A stretch of 64,000 bases of DNA from Styela clava (taxonomy: Eukaryota > Chordata > Ascidiacea > Stolidobranchia > Styelidae), in assembly GCF_964204865.1 (NCBI RefSeq), contig NC_135262.1, positions 13,888,001-13,952,000 on the forward strand, given 5' to 3'. Shown here piece after piece: positions 1 through 11,900 of this stretch; position 1 is the stretch's first letter, and each line of letters opens with the position of its first letter. The notes beneath the pieces are model-generated. The model had not been told where the DNA came from and ran no database searches. It saw nothing but the letters and a program-made list of their open reading frames with translations. The position numbers were made by a program, and so were the translations under genes.

Positions 1-462
1 ATGTACTACATAATCTACATTACAAAAGGCAATGTGGATTAGGGGAGTACATGAAAGTGCATTGTTTTAAATGCTGAATCCACTGTCACATAATGAATCA
101 ATAGCCCGATGAAGTTTTTTCCTGCAATTTTTTTTTCTTATAACGTAGTTATGTGCGTTTCTCTCTTCAATCATTAAACTTTCACATTGTGTAGTTCGCA
201 CACCAAGTATTTATAAGGGCTGTCCCTTAGTTTCACCCTCTTTCCTCGAGAGAGCTGAATACTTCTTGTAAAAACTAAGTAAAAGTGTTCCAAACAGTTA
301 TTTGGGGATGTTTGATAGAAAATAATTCTGAGAAAAAATAGCAAAAATTGTTGTCATGCATGCTCGAATATTGTTAGCTCGAAAACTTTCAAGTATGGCA
401 ATAATTTGAGCAATATGTAGAAAAAATTAAAGAAAAAACCTTCCCACTGTTTAAATTTCAAG
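1..462. other. Non-coding flank
   Basis: I see no convincing exon here. There is a TATA-like TATTTATAAG at about 207-216 on the plus strand, about 250 bp before the plus-strand cysteine-peptide relic, but no signal-peptide exon linking the two. Confidence 0.4.
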
Positions 463-956
463 TTTCATTTCAACTTGCGGTATGAAAATTCACCTTGGAA
501 AATTGCATATGTTTGTGCTATGCCGAGAAACTCGTTAATATTGCCATCAAAAATGGTTGCAACTATTTTAAAGTTTATAGAGGTAAATACTTTTATTACC
601 TTTGCACATTTATCAGCATTCCCGTGACAACAGAGGCTATTGTTGTCAAATTACTTCATACAAGAAAATATGATTAATTTGTAGAAGTGAAGTATATTTA
701 GTCAGATAATATATATTTAATGGTCCTGATGAATTACCAAATTTTCATTGATTCTATATTCTAAGCCATACATGCGCCATTTGTTTATTCAGTGAGATAT
801 TTTTTGAGATCATGTTGCGTTCTATTGAAAAATGTTTTTCAGATAAGAATTGTTTAGTTGCAAGAAATAAAGTAATAAAATATAGTTAATTATTTCCTAA
901 AATAATGCCTATATTATTTACTTGCAGGTAACAAATGTTGGGAATGCATTCATTGA
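463..956 (+). pseudogene. Relic of secreted Cys-rich peptide gene (paralogue 0)
   Basis: Two blocks match exons 2 and 3 of the minus-strand cysteine-peptide genes further right. Block 463-582 follows a CAAG acceptor, keeps phase 1 in and out, ends in G|GTAAAT, and encodes the C-x-C-x-C run followed by a further Cys (NCICLCYAEK, then NGCNYFKVYRG). Block 928-956 follows TTGCAG and encodes NKCWEC. Lesions: an in-frame TGA at 483-485 in the first block; a TGA at 954-956 where the paralogues have their last cysteine; and no recognisable signal-peptide exon upstream. A working gene using an acceptor I missed is possible, but two stops plus a missing first exon favour decay. It is the only family member on the plus strand, so an inversion or inverted duplication separates it from the others. 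Confidence 0.5.
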
Positions 957-1864
957 TCATTGCAACACCTGAAATTTCTGAACTTCTATCGGACTTGCTG
1001 GCTAGACGTTATATTTTAATTCACTGTTATTCCTAATTGCGATTGCGTGAATAAAAAAATGAAGATTTATTTAAAAATGCATAATATTATTACTGGAATG
1101 TATGCTAATTTCGTATATAATATTATTCTGCTTTGGTTTTGTAATTTTTATATCTTATTTGAAAAAAAAATTCTGTTTTCGTTTGTTGATAAGCTAATAT
1201 AAATTAATGGAGTCACTTTAAAAGCACGCTTTCTGATTTCTGAGGTACGGCAAACAATACTAAACTTTAGGGCAAATGCCATGATTTTGTTGAATGAAAA
1301 TTGTACTTTTATTAACAATGAGAACACGATTCACCTCATTATTTAATTAGAATTGACTTGTATTTGGAGATTTTTGTGCTTGTAGCAGATAAGCTTCTGG
1401 CGCCATTTTTTCATACAATGAAGATTTATTTACCTGTTCTATATCGATGAAACAAAACGTCAATATTATCGTTCCAGATCATATACTTTTAAAAAATGTC
1501 AACTTTCAGTAAGATTTTGTGAAATAGTAATTTTAATCATTCTTCGTTTGAAATTTATGTATTAGAATAACGTAAAGCGTATGTTAATGTACCGTACATA
1601 GTGACATACATACATTTACTGAAATGAGGGAAACCGTTATTAGTGAGTTTGAAACAAAAGAGAACCTGTTGTTGAAATTTTGATTTTCATCAATGAGTCT
1701 AATACTCTAGTCTAGTATAACTCATACAACATTCTCATAGACTACTTATTGGTTAAGGTGACTGTAGCGCTACACTAATTACTACAAGATTTTGATGTGG
1801 AACTGATGTGGACCGAATACCCATGACGTACTCAACATATACAAAGAAATTTTATATGCTCCAT
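957..1864. other. Intergenic, nothing recognised
   Basis: AT-rich sequence between the plus-strand relic and the poly(A) side of the first minus-strand peptide gene. No splice-bounded open frame, repeat arm or RNA gene was recognised. Confidence 0.4.
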
Positions 1865-1976
1865 TTTATTGAATATTAAAAGTTGTCCAGCTTAAACGTG
1901 AAAATAATTCGAAGCTTTGCCAATCTGGTTTCTATTTTAAAGCATTTGTGACATGTTGTTCTTGGCTTCATTTCGT

Positions 1977-2768
1977 TTAACTCGCGAGATTAATCGATCT
2001 TTGCCCCTTGTAGCTCTGACAACTGTTACAGGCCCAACATTTTTCGACTGTTGAAAACAAATTTAAAAATTATTAAATATCTAAACATAGCAATATACCA
2101 ATTTATATGATAGGATGTAGACGCATATAAAGATAATAACAGAATCACCTCAACTAAGGAACAAAAACTCTATATCTTTAATTAGTATAGATATTTCACG
2201 TTTAATGTCATTGTTTTGATAACATCACCATCAAAAAATCACATGTTTCTTGTTTATTTAATAAGTTTGAAGATATAAAAAAACATACCTTTCGACTTTC
2301 TGAGAAACGTATCACATCCAAATCTTCTCACACGGTTTGCATATACAGCACAAAAACATTTGCATGTATTGCAGTTACGTTTTGAAGATCTTCTAGATTT
2401 GGCTTCAGTAGATGAAATCGCTAAAATCATATAATTTGAAATCTCAAGATAAATGTTGTTGCTAGTGTTGAGGACGAAAATTTAAAAAAAATACAGTAGC
2501 AATTTAGTGAGATATTGGAAGTTCATTCGCTGAGCATTTGACTCATAGCTTATTAGAAGTTGAGCATTTCAGATGTAAAAATAGTTCCATGGATTACTGA
2601 AAGATATTAGTTTTTGTTTATCTTACATAAATAAGAAGAATAAAAAAATAATAAAAAAAATTCTTTCCATTTGATGTATAATTTGAAAATTCAAAAAATT
2701 ATACACTTATAAAACTCACCCAGCCAAAGAAGAATCGTTGATAGTAATAAAACTTTGAAGGGCTTCAT
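1977..2768 (-). CDS. Secreted basic Cys-rich peptide, paralogue a (83 aa)
   Basis: Three exons on the minus strand: 2768-2720 (49 nt), 2420-2289 (132 nt) and 2047-1977 (71 nt), all joined in phase 1 with consensus ends (G|GTGAGT, TTTTAG|, G|GTATGT, CAACAG|). Exon 1 encodes a signal peptide (MKPFKVLLLSTILLWLG). Exon 2 starts with a basic linker ending SSKR, a plausible processing site, then C-x2-C-x-C-x-C and one more Cys 11 residues on. Exon 3 carries KCWACNSC and the TAA. The mature part has eight cysteines and is rich in Lys/Arg, as in many secreted defensin-like peptides; I do not recognise a named family. A TATA-like element lies about 180 bp upstream (2941-2950, read on the minus strand) and a poly(A) signal at 1870-1865. 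The structure is shared with the genes at 4975-5682 and 8312-8957, which strongly supports the model. Function is unknown; antimicrobial or toxin-like roles are guesses. Confidence 0.7.
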
Positions 2769-2940
2769 TTCACCAGTCTTTTGTTTTATTATGAAAATAA
2801 TTGATACTGTCTAACTTACAGAAGTTTTAATAAATTTTATACAAATCGTACGGTCGGTGAACGGTGTTGGTTTAATTTTTCTGTGCAATATTCCACCACT
2901 AAGTAGTTTTCGAAACTGGTCGGTTGATCATCACGTTACC

Positions 2941-2950
2941 CTATTTATAC
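2941..2950 (-). promoter_or_regulatory. Candidate TATA box for peptide paralogue a
   Basis: GGTATAAATAG read on the minus strand, about 175 bp upstream of the ATG at 2768. Position fits a TATA box with a 5' UTR of roughly 140 nt; it is based on sequence match only. Confidence 0.4.
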
Positions 2951-3916
2951 CATTTCGAACAATTTTTCTAGGTATTTTTCTCCCAAAATAAATTATTCGG
3001 TTACGAGCGTCAATATTTGAGGAAATATGATGTTCGATTCTTCTAAAAATAACACGTGCATTATACTGAGGAATTCTCGACACCGCTACGTTTTGTGGCA
3101 TGTGGCACTATTTCTATGATACGTTTGCCAAAGATAAATGGGTAATTGAATATGCCCTTGATCTGCAATTCGTATGAACATTGAGTTTGGTATACTATAA
3201 TATTTCGATTAAGTATTCCAATTCCTTCCTACGTGTTTAAAGGTGATTTACTAATATTTGCAAAGTATAGAATTATCTATGACCCACTTACTGTAAATGA
3301 CGTTGTAGCTATGAAAAAAACACAGTGTAAAAACATAATTAGACCTAATCTAGTATTCAAGTATAAAGAGTTTTAAAACATCACTCATCTACTTCAGTAA
3401 ATCTCGTTTTTGCAAAAATTAGTGGTATTTAAAATAATGGTATTTTTGGATCTATAGTCGCAGGACTTGATCCATGATTTTTTTTTTGCTTTTGAATTGG
3501 AGTGGGGCATTAGTTTACATAATGATATAAAAACGAATAATGAATGATTTAAAATAAGAACCTCCCACTACTACAAAAAATAATTAGAATTTATAAATAA
3601 ATGAAAATAAAAGGATGTGACCTTAGGAAATTGGCAAATATTTTGGGTAGATTGCCAGTATCAATGTTAGAGTAGGAATAGTGTCTTGCATTGCTTGACG
3701 AATCGTCGTGCGATTAGATTGGTATAACTGTATAATGACATTCCAATGTAGGCTACATTTAATCACTGCTTCAAATAGATATCTTGTATTTTATGTACAA
3801 TATGGCATGCCAAACGGTGGCAGTTCATAAACTCTTGAACTTCAGCTTTAGTGTTAGGTTTTCGATATGTTCGAGAGAAAAGGAACCATCGAGTTTTTTT
3901 TATTAGTCATCATAAG

Positions 3917-3985
3917 AGTATGTGGTAGAGGCCGGTGAGAAACAAAGATTACAACCGCGTTATAAAGCTCTCCGACCACATAGTC
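3917..3985. other. Conserved inverted repeat in the duplication
   Basis: AGTATGTGGTAGAG (3917-3930) is complementary to the block around 3968-3985 (CTCT...ACCACATAGT), giving a stem with a loop of about 37 nt. The same arms are kept at 6483-6553 in the second copy although the loop has changed. It may be a structured RNA, a repeat end or an old palindromic element. I could not match it to a known RNA class. Confidence 0.4.
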
Positions 3986-4974
3986 TGCGGTCTTAATATT
4001 TCACTGTTCACTACACATGAATAAAATATTAGCTTGTAATGCTATAACTGTAGTACTACAACTTTCACCTGGAACAACATAAAAACAAACATCCTACGGT
4101 GTTGTGGAAATTTTCTCGATCATCATTTCGTGCTCCAGTGTGATTTATTTTTTTTATACAAAACAGGAGAACAATTTCATACGCTGGAAAATTTTGTGAA
4201 CATGTGTTTCCAACTACATGAATACTGAGCTGTATGGTTGATATGAGTAGCACACAGCTACATTTTCTATGCAGCTGGAAGGGATGATACTTATGTATAT
4301 TGTAAGACTCATCAAGGCTGTATTAATTGATTTGAATGTTCTACATCACATTCATCACATTTTTACAAATTTTATTCTGTAACGTTTCGTCTGTCAGGAC
4401 TCAACAATGTCAAAATATACACTACTGAAAATTTTACAAAAGGGATATAGCAAATTTATTCTTATATTTTTATTAGGTGAATCGGTATCTATTGACTGTA
4501 ACATGACCTTAAAACTTTGTTTATGTTTCCGATAATTTAGTAAATTAGTAATTAATTTTTTTGTTGTAGTGATAATTGCAAAGAGAACATCATTGAAGGA
4601 TTATTTTTTCTTAGAACTTTTAGAAAACCACTCCTGCAAAAAAGAGAACCGAAGAACAGCTGGGCACCATCAATTGTTTATAACGGGCAGTAACATTACA
4701 GGAAACACACCTGCAACTATGTATTGAGCAACACCCATGTAGTCTATGTTGAGAAACCTTCTCAAGTTTAGATAAACAAATCTTACAAATGATTGAGTTA
4801 TGCGTTGTTACCCAGAACATAGTAAGTCATGAGTCTCACTATGTTTAGATAATTGTTCGATGCGACATGACATCATCAACTATTCTTTCTCACAATCGAG
4901 AGAAAAATAATCACATACCAAAAGTCTTCCAATATGTTCTCCAATGTCTTTATTCATGCAGTTGATGACAATGT

Positions 4975-5682
4975 TTAATTTCTAATTCCTTCAACAACTC
5001 TATCAAGTATTTTGCAACTGTCTCGACATTTTCAACATCTATCAGCTAAAATATAATGAACATTGCAAGTTTAGAAAAATTTTATTGGGAAAATTCAATT
5101 GTCAATGAAAAATATTTATTTTTATTTTTACCTTTCCCTTTCAACTTGAAAATTGCTTCACAGCTCTCTTTAATTAATCGTTTTCTAAATCTTTTACAGA
5201 AACAGTCACAAATCTTCCACACCCGTTTAAATTTTTTGTCATTAATAACTCTTTTCTTTGTTTTCAGACCGAGTTCTCGAAATGTCGTTTTTTCAACAGG
5301 ACGGTCGGTGCCTGCAAAACTGTTCAAGAAACTTGTTAATTTTAATATTCGTTATAAATTAAATTCCAAAAACTGTTATTTTATTTATTGAAAAATGGGA
5401 GTTGCAGAATTATGTGCATCAATATGGCGCACATCCCGAACATAGTATGTGTACCAGGTTAGGATTCAGTTTGTTTGCCATCTTGGTGCACATACTTCGG
5501 AAGCGCCGAAAAATGTATAGAAAATGGAAAACTGCAGTTGGTTATCTTGAGTTTTCATGGTCATCCATCGTAATTAGGCCTAATTTGATAAAGCTTTTAA
5601 AATAGCCGATGCACCAACTTCTCAAAACATTTATATAGTTAACTATAAATACAATGAAGATTGTAGTTAACACAACTTTCAT
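4975..5682 (-). pseudogene. Cys-rich peptide gene, paralogue b, probably inactive
   Basis: Three blocks match the intact gene at 8312-8957: signal exon 5682-5643 (MKVVLTTIFIVFI), middle exon 5311-5132 (180 nt, phase 1 to 1, containing KICDCFCKRF and KESCEAIFKL), and last exon 5045-4975 (71 nt, the same length as in both relatives). Two lesions are visible. The exon 1 donor, ATAG|GTAACT in the intact gene, reads ATAGTTAACT here, so the GT is displaced and a phase-0 splice would run into a stop. In exon 3 the conserved Cys-Trp is Cys-stop (TGG to TGA). The middle exon is fully open and longer than in the intact gene, so decay may be recent or an alternative donor may be used. A poly(A)-like signal is present at 4954-4949. 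Confidence 0.62.
5409..5509. mobile_element. Palindromic MITE, copy M1
   Basis: Inverted arms related to GTATGCGCACCAAGATGGCGC flank the core GTACCAGGTTAGG. Three further copies occur at 20873-20974, 33580-33693 and 42911-43135. This copy sits in the first intron of the peptide pseudogene. Confidence 0.6.
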
Positions 5683-6820
5683 CTACTTTTATTCAAATAT
5701 CTTACTTTGACAATCATCTTCAATTTGAAATAAGCAAATTTTACTATAGTTTAGAGTTAAGACGAATACAAATTTTATTACTAGTAATTGAGTAGCATAA
5801 CATCACTAATCTACTAAATAAATCTTATCTAAAATAAATTTTATTATCAAATAATGGAATAATTTTCGGAGCAATAGTCGCAGAACTTGGCAAATGAAAT
5901 TTGTTGTCTTTGAATATGAATGGGTGCATATATTTACTAAATTTTGCTTGAAATCCCCCAATAAAATATTTTCATAAAGTTTATGATTTCAATATAATTT
6001 AATCAATATAAAATCCATCTGTTTGTTTCATAAAAATTATTGACATTTTCATTCGTTTTGGGAGAATATGTGCCAGTATCAATGTTAGGAGAGAATTAGT
6101 TTTTTGCACTGCTTGGTGAAATGTTGCGCTATTTGATTGGTGTGGCTGTTCATGTTTTTCAATCTACATTTAATAATTACTTTGAGTATATACCGTTTAA
6201 TTTATATAAAAATTGAGTGAAATAAATGGCATGGAAATACATTTTGGTAAATTTCAAGACTGCTAACTTCAAATAAATGAATAATTTATTAAAAAATAAA
6301 TTCCAAATTGCTTTGGCGATTGATGAGGATTGTTAATCTTTAGTGTACGCAGTCATGTTCTACATCACGATGTAGGAAACCAAACCGTGACTGTCATGTA
6401 CTCTTCGATTTCAGCATTAGTGTTAGATTTTCGATATGTTCGAGAGAAAAAAATAATAAGAGTTGTTTATTAGTCATCATAAGAGTATGTGGTAAAGGGC
6501 GGTGAGACAGAAACCATACAACCGCGTTAGATCTCTACAACCACATAGTCTGCGGTCTTAACCTTTCACTGTTCACTACGCATGAGTAAAATATTAGCTT
6601 GTAATGCTATTATTATCGTACTAGAACTTTCACCTGGAACAACATAAAATAACATCACACGGCGTTATGGTAATTTCTTGATCCTCATTTCTTGCTCCAT
6701 TGTGATTTATTATTTTTATACAAAACAGGAGGATAATTTCACACGCTAGGGAACACGCTAGGGAATTTTGCGATTATGTGTTTCCAACTACATGATAATA
6801 AACTATATGGTTGGTATTAG

Positions 6821-7763
6821 TAGGGCTACCAACCGTGCCGGAATAACCGGGACAGTCCCGGAATTTACGTCTAGCGTCCCGTGTCCCGGGCTGGAATACG
6901 GTTGTCCCGTAATTTAACGACAACCCAGTCGTTTTAAAATAGAAGGCCATTGTAAGCGTGTCGGCTTTGTTCAAAACGGGGAAAGGATGTAATTCACACA
7001 AATATATTATTCAATAAATTATATCGGTATGGATCAGTCAAATAAAAGTGAGTTGAAATTTGGGGATAAGACAAGTTTCGTCAACCGTAGCCTATGACAA
7101 AACACTGAAATAATGTGAACAATTGCAAATGAATGATAACATTATATACAGCAGTTATCTTAAGAAGATCAAAAAATTATTTCAGTAAGATTTGTTTAAA
7201 ACTTTAGTCAATAAAGTTGTGACGTGAAACAATATTTTGTGTCTATTGTTTTTAGTTTATAATTCACTGTTAATGTAGGGCTCTTTTATTAACAGAATTT
7301 CATTATTCAGTCAGTTTTCAGGCTTGCATAGTCGTCTGTTTTTAGCGAGAGTTCATTATTTATTATATTTCCGTAAGAATTACAAATTTTAACAAAACTT
7401 TGTGAAAACTAACAAATATCTTCTTAAAGCGGCAAAATCACAACAAAAATACAAACTCAAATACCGGGAATGCTGATTTCTTGTGTTTTCTGTTAAACAA
7501 TTAAATCTACTTAATACAAATTTTACATTTCCCCTGTTTTAGTTTTTTTTTTGCATTTATGCGTCAAAGACTATACATTTCACAAGTTTTTTTTTTCATT
7601 ATGATAAAATTATTTCCAGTTTGTGAAAATAACACTGCACGACACGCGGCGTGCACTGTTGCTTTTGACATGCTTCGCGTTTCAAACGCTTCTGTTGCAT
7701 CAATTTTCGAATTCTAGACATTAAGGTGTCCCGGAATGATTTAACACAAAGTTAGCAACCCTA
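6821..7763. mobile_element. hAT-like non-autonomous element (943 bp)
   Basis: The element begins TAGGGCTACCAACCGTGCCGG and ends in the inverse of TAGGGTTGCTAAC, so the tips are imperfect inverted repeats (TAGGG-T-C-AAC). The uninterrupted sister site near 4224-4240 shows exactly where it inserted. The flanking 8-mers, GGTATTAG and AATATGAG, match at 5 of 8 positions, consistent with a decayed 8-bp target duplication as made by hAT elements. Inside, GTCCCG/CGGGAC stretches near both ends suggest subterminal repeats. No transposase frame is present. Confidence 0.65.
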
Positions 7764-8311
7764 AATATGAGTAGCATGTACCTAACCACGGCTAAATTTT
7801 CTATGGCGCTGTAATGGATGATCTTTATGTATATTGCAAGAATCACCAAGACTAAATTAATTGACTCAATTGTTCTACATCACAGTCATGACATTTTTAC
7901 AAATTTTATTTTGTAGCATTAAGTCTGTCAGGACTCTACAAATTAGCAGTTTGCAACAATGATGAGAATAATAATTCATACGGTTCAAATGTACACAAAT
8001 AAAAATTTTGCAAAAGTGGTATAGCATATTTATTCTTGAATTTATAATTACTGATGTTAAGTTAAGTTTGTAAAGAAAAAGGACCGAAAAACAGCTGGGC
8101 ACCATGACTTTTTAATAGTAAGCAGAAACTTTCGTGGAGCACAACTGCAGCCATGTTTATTGCAAATCTGAATAACCAATTGAGTCTAGGTAGATTTGTT
8201 CAATACGACATCATCAATTATTCTATCTGATGTTCGAAAAAAAATATTCATATAACAAAAGTGTTTTAATTTATTTCACGATATGTTTAATCTCCATCTA
8301 GATGACAATGA

Positions 8312-8957
8312 TCAATTTCCAAGTCCTCCAACAACTCTATCAAGATTTTGGCAACTGTCTCGACATTTCCAGCATCTTTTAGCTAAAATAAATATAACAA
8401 AAACTTCGGGTTTTGAAAAATTAAATTGGGAACATTCAATTGTAAATGAAAAATATTTTAATTAATATTTTGATTGAAGTAATATATTAAACAACTGAAA
8501 GGATAAATATTCATATATTCATTTTTATTTTTACCTTTCCATTTTAACTTGAAAATTGCTTCACAGCTCTCTTTAATTAAGCTCTTTTCAAATCTTTTAC
8601 AAAAACAGGCACAAATCTTCCACACCCGTTTACATTTTTTGTCCTTAATAAGATTTCCTCTGTTTTTAGACTGAGTCGAATCGCCGTATTCACACAGAAC
8701 GATACCTGTGAAAAGTTTTAATGAATTTGCTAATTTTAATGATAGTTCATGCATAAAATTTCAAAAACTGTATCTATTTATATAAACAAATATATATGTA
8801 AAAATAGAAACCTGCAGTTGGTTGTCTCGAATTGCCATGCCAAACTACTTAAATAATTCTAATTTAATAATGATTTTAAAATAGCCAATTCCCAGGTTAT
8901 GGATTTTTTTTAGTTACCTATAAATAGAATGAAGCCCGTCGTTAACACAAGTTTCAT
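8312..8957 (-). CDS. Secreted basic Cys-rich peptide, paralogue c (93 aa)
   Basis: Three exons: 8957-8918 (40 nt), 8705-8535 (171 nt) and 8382-8312 (71 nt), each junction in phase 1 with good signals (ATAG|GTAACT, TTCACAG|, AAAG|GTAAAA, TTTTAG|). Exon 1 gives a short signal peptide (MKLVLTTGFILFIG). Exon 2 contains KKCKRVWKICACFC, then KESCEAIFKL; exon 3 contains KRCWKCRDSC and ends in TGA. Nine cysteines are predicted; eight align with paralogue a (C-x-C-x-C-x11-C-x11/12-C-x2-C-x2/3-C) and the ninth (VLCEYG) is private. The chain is strongly basic. No open lesion is seen, and a poly(A) signal lies at 8275-8270. This is the best preserved member. Secretion is a firm prediction; biological activity is not known. 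Confidence 0.75.
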
Positions 8958-8969
8958 TTTCTTTTCTTC

Positions 8970-11900
8970 AAAAATTTCCTTCGATAGTCTTCTTCAATTT
9001 AAAATGAACAAATTTTACTATAATTAAGACAAATACAATAATTCATAATATAGAATGGGTTTAATTGAAAAACGTATATGTAACATGTATAATCAAATTT
9101 GTACAAAGCTACTTAAAACTGAAAAGACTTGATAAATACGATGATACAAAACAGAAACACAATGAAGACAATGGAGAATGCACTAAAGACCGTATTCTAA
9201 TGACTCGCAGGACAATAACGATGACCACGCGATATAGTTTTACATGAACTAATGCGACACTTGTGCATCATTTGTCTAGCACGTGTCATGTTTTTGTGCA
9301 TATCTTACAATGAACGTGATGCAAACCCTTTGCGTTACATCTATCACGAAATATCGTCACGTACACCACAAGTTGCTGATTATTGGCATAGATTTATGAT
9401 ATTGTTTGACCATTCAGTATATTGCAGGTGTTTTGTTGAGATTGAATTCAAATTTTTGAACCAGTAAATCAGGGCCTTTAAGCAAGGATATTGCTTAATT
9501 TTTTTATCACGTTAATATTTACTGTCCCATTTATTCACCGAAACTAGGAATACTATTTCTATTTATACTATCTATCAAAAGCGCGTTGATAATTGTATTT
9601 TTCATTTATGCTTCATTTATCAGTAAATGAACAGTGAATCTACTTCGGTGATTAGCGTTTTATGTCGACTATAACTAAAATTTCGTACCTCATGCATTTT
9701 AACATTTTAATTGTGACGCCCTGATACATTTTACACAGCGTGGAAAGGCCTATTATGACGTCACATTATATTTTATGAAGTCGTTAAATAGGGTATCATG
9801 GCTTAGCCAAGGTTCTCGCATCGTGTGAATCCGACACCGCAGCAAATAATTTCCACAGTTTTGTGTAATATATATTCGTGAAACACGTTCTGTAGGCGTT
9901 TGTAGTAAACTTCATTTTAGTAAAATGAATTCGGGATAATTACTATCACGCTTTTTAATAGCAAGTTTTGTACAAAACGATCCATCAATGAAACATTCCC
10001 GCTTTTAATATTCACTTTACAAAAACTATAACAACATTCCTAAATTTAGCTGTATTGTACCCCCGGTTGTGGTTACTAACAAGATTATGGTAATCCCAGT
10101 AATAATCGATATAAACCGAAAATATCAACGTCAGTCAATAATGCTGAGTAGAAAGCATCAACATATTTCATGATTTTAATATTTATTTGATTTGGAATTG
10201 ATCGCTAAATTGTTCAAATACATTTGAAGAATTTTGAGAATATTGAACGATGTTCATACATTTACTTAAAGGCGAACGTAAAATCCACTATTATTACCTT
10301 GTTTGTATTAGTATTCTGTAGTGTAGACTGTAGACGGTAGTCTATAATGATCGATAATGTTTCATTTCTCCGACAAATATCCTTTGTTTACTGCAAATAC
10401 GGATGATCCGTACTATGAATTACAAACTATAGTTGTTTTTTGAGCTTATCTAAAATGATTGCTCGTAGATTACATAGAATAAGTGATTTTTTAGTCACTA
10501 CCGAAAATAGATATTTTAGTTACTCCTTGATAACTGGGTTCACGTACACTAAACTGAAAAACATCAAGGGACTTTTCGAATAAATTTCTCATGTTTGTCA
10601 GACTACCTAATCCGCATATGAGTCTTTGTCACGTGTGGTGTATTAGAGTCAGACAACCTTGACAGACAAGTTTGCGAACTGAAGAAAAACTAATTACACT
10701 ATTTGATGGCATATTTTACTCTATTTGATGACATTCTTTTTTCATGTTGACGCGTCATCAAATAAGTGACTATTTACTGAACCTGTACAAATTTATAAAA
10801 GCTAACGTGTATCTAAAGTATGCAAACCCAGGTTAATAAATTTGTGCTGAAGTTTGATCAAATAACAATATTAGGAAGAAAAACTGGAGAACAAGTCACA
10901 ATAAAAAACTAAATAAACGACCAAGAGACAATTAATATATTAAATACTCTATTCCAAATATTGTCCATGTAAAATTTAAATGAAAAATGAAAATAGTGTA
11001 TAACCAGAAAATACCATGGTAATATCTACTATCTTTTACTTATAAAAACGTAATATGCCACGGATATAAAAGAACACAAAGAAAAAACGGTAGATGAATT
11101 ACACATACCTTGTTATATTATCATTGTTCGCTACGAAAAAAAAGTAAGTAAAGCTAGTGAAAAATAACTAGAGTATTTCTAACGTTACAATATATTTGAC
11201 TACCGTAATATTTCACATATTTTACCTAATGTTAATCGTAATCTACATCCGAGATGCGAATTTATTTACAAAGTGCCTATTTCTGGGAAAGACCAAAAAT
11301 CGTTTATATTCTATGGTCACATCATACGAAATACACAACTTTGCTGTCTCGCCATACGCATCCGGAAGGTATTCTGAACTTAAGTATAATAAGCGTTGTA
11401 GTAACCAGACACCAGTCAATTTTAATCAATATTCACTTTTAGTAACGCAAAGAAGAAAAATTTAATCGACATCCTAAATTTTTGTGATTGATCCAGCTCG
11501 AATTCCTTGAAGTCGTTACAGATAACCTACTTGATTCCAACCCACGTCGCTACTAAATATCCAAGTCAGAGAAAAGTAAACATAAATTTGATCTTGAAAG
11601 ATTGAAGTTCTTTTATTCAAAGATTAAAATGCAATATAAAACTGCACGAGCATCAACATATTTATGAATATTATTTTAATAAAGCGTCTTGGATAACTTT
11701 TTATTTGGTCAAATTAACATTGTTGTAGTTTTAAGCGCATCCATTGTAAAAATAATGGTCTTGTTAAAACATCATTTTATTGAATTACAAAACAACATGA
11801 GGATATTTTTGATATTGAATGTTTACATTAAGTCCAACGTCAACTATATTTACTACCATTTCGGTCATAACAATAAATAATTATAATGATTTGAGAGCAT

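Larger units (their letters stand above)
3640..5700. repeat. Segmental duplication, copy 1
   Basis: This segment is colinear with about 6050-8960, with many substitutions and indels. Shared landmarks in order: GCCAGTATCAATGTTAG near 3655 and 6073; a hairpin-forming block near 3917-3985 and 6483-6553; a CACCTGGAACAACATAAAA block near 4067 and 6632; an AACAGCTGGGCACCAT block; then the three exons of a cysteine-peptide gene at the right end. Copy 1 carries the pseudogene. Copy 2 carries the intact gene and an extra 943-bp insertion. Confidence 0.75.
6050..8960. repeat. Segmental duplication, copy 2
   Basis: Colinear with about 3640-5700, except for the 943-bp element at 6821-7763, which copy 1 lacks. 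The right end carries the intact cysteine-peptide gene. Divergence is high enough that the duplication is not recent, but exon lengths and the hairpin block are kept. Confidence 0.75.

Noticed and set aside
9252-9467. Cys-containing frame near the peptide family
   Set aside because: It lacks the family's C-x-C-x-C core, exon lengths and splice phases.
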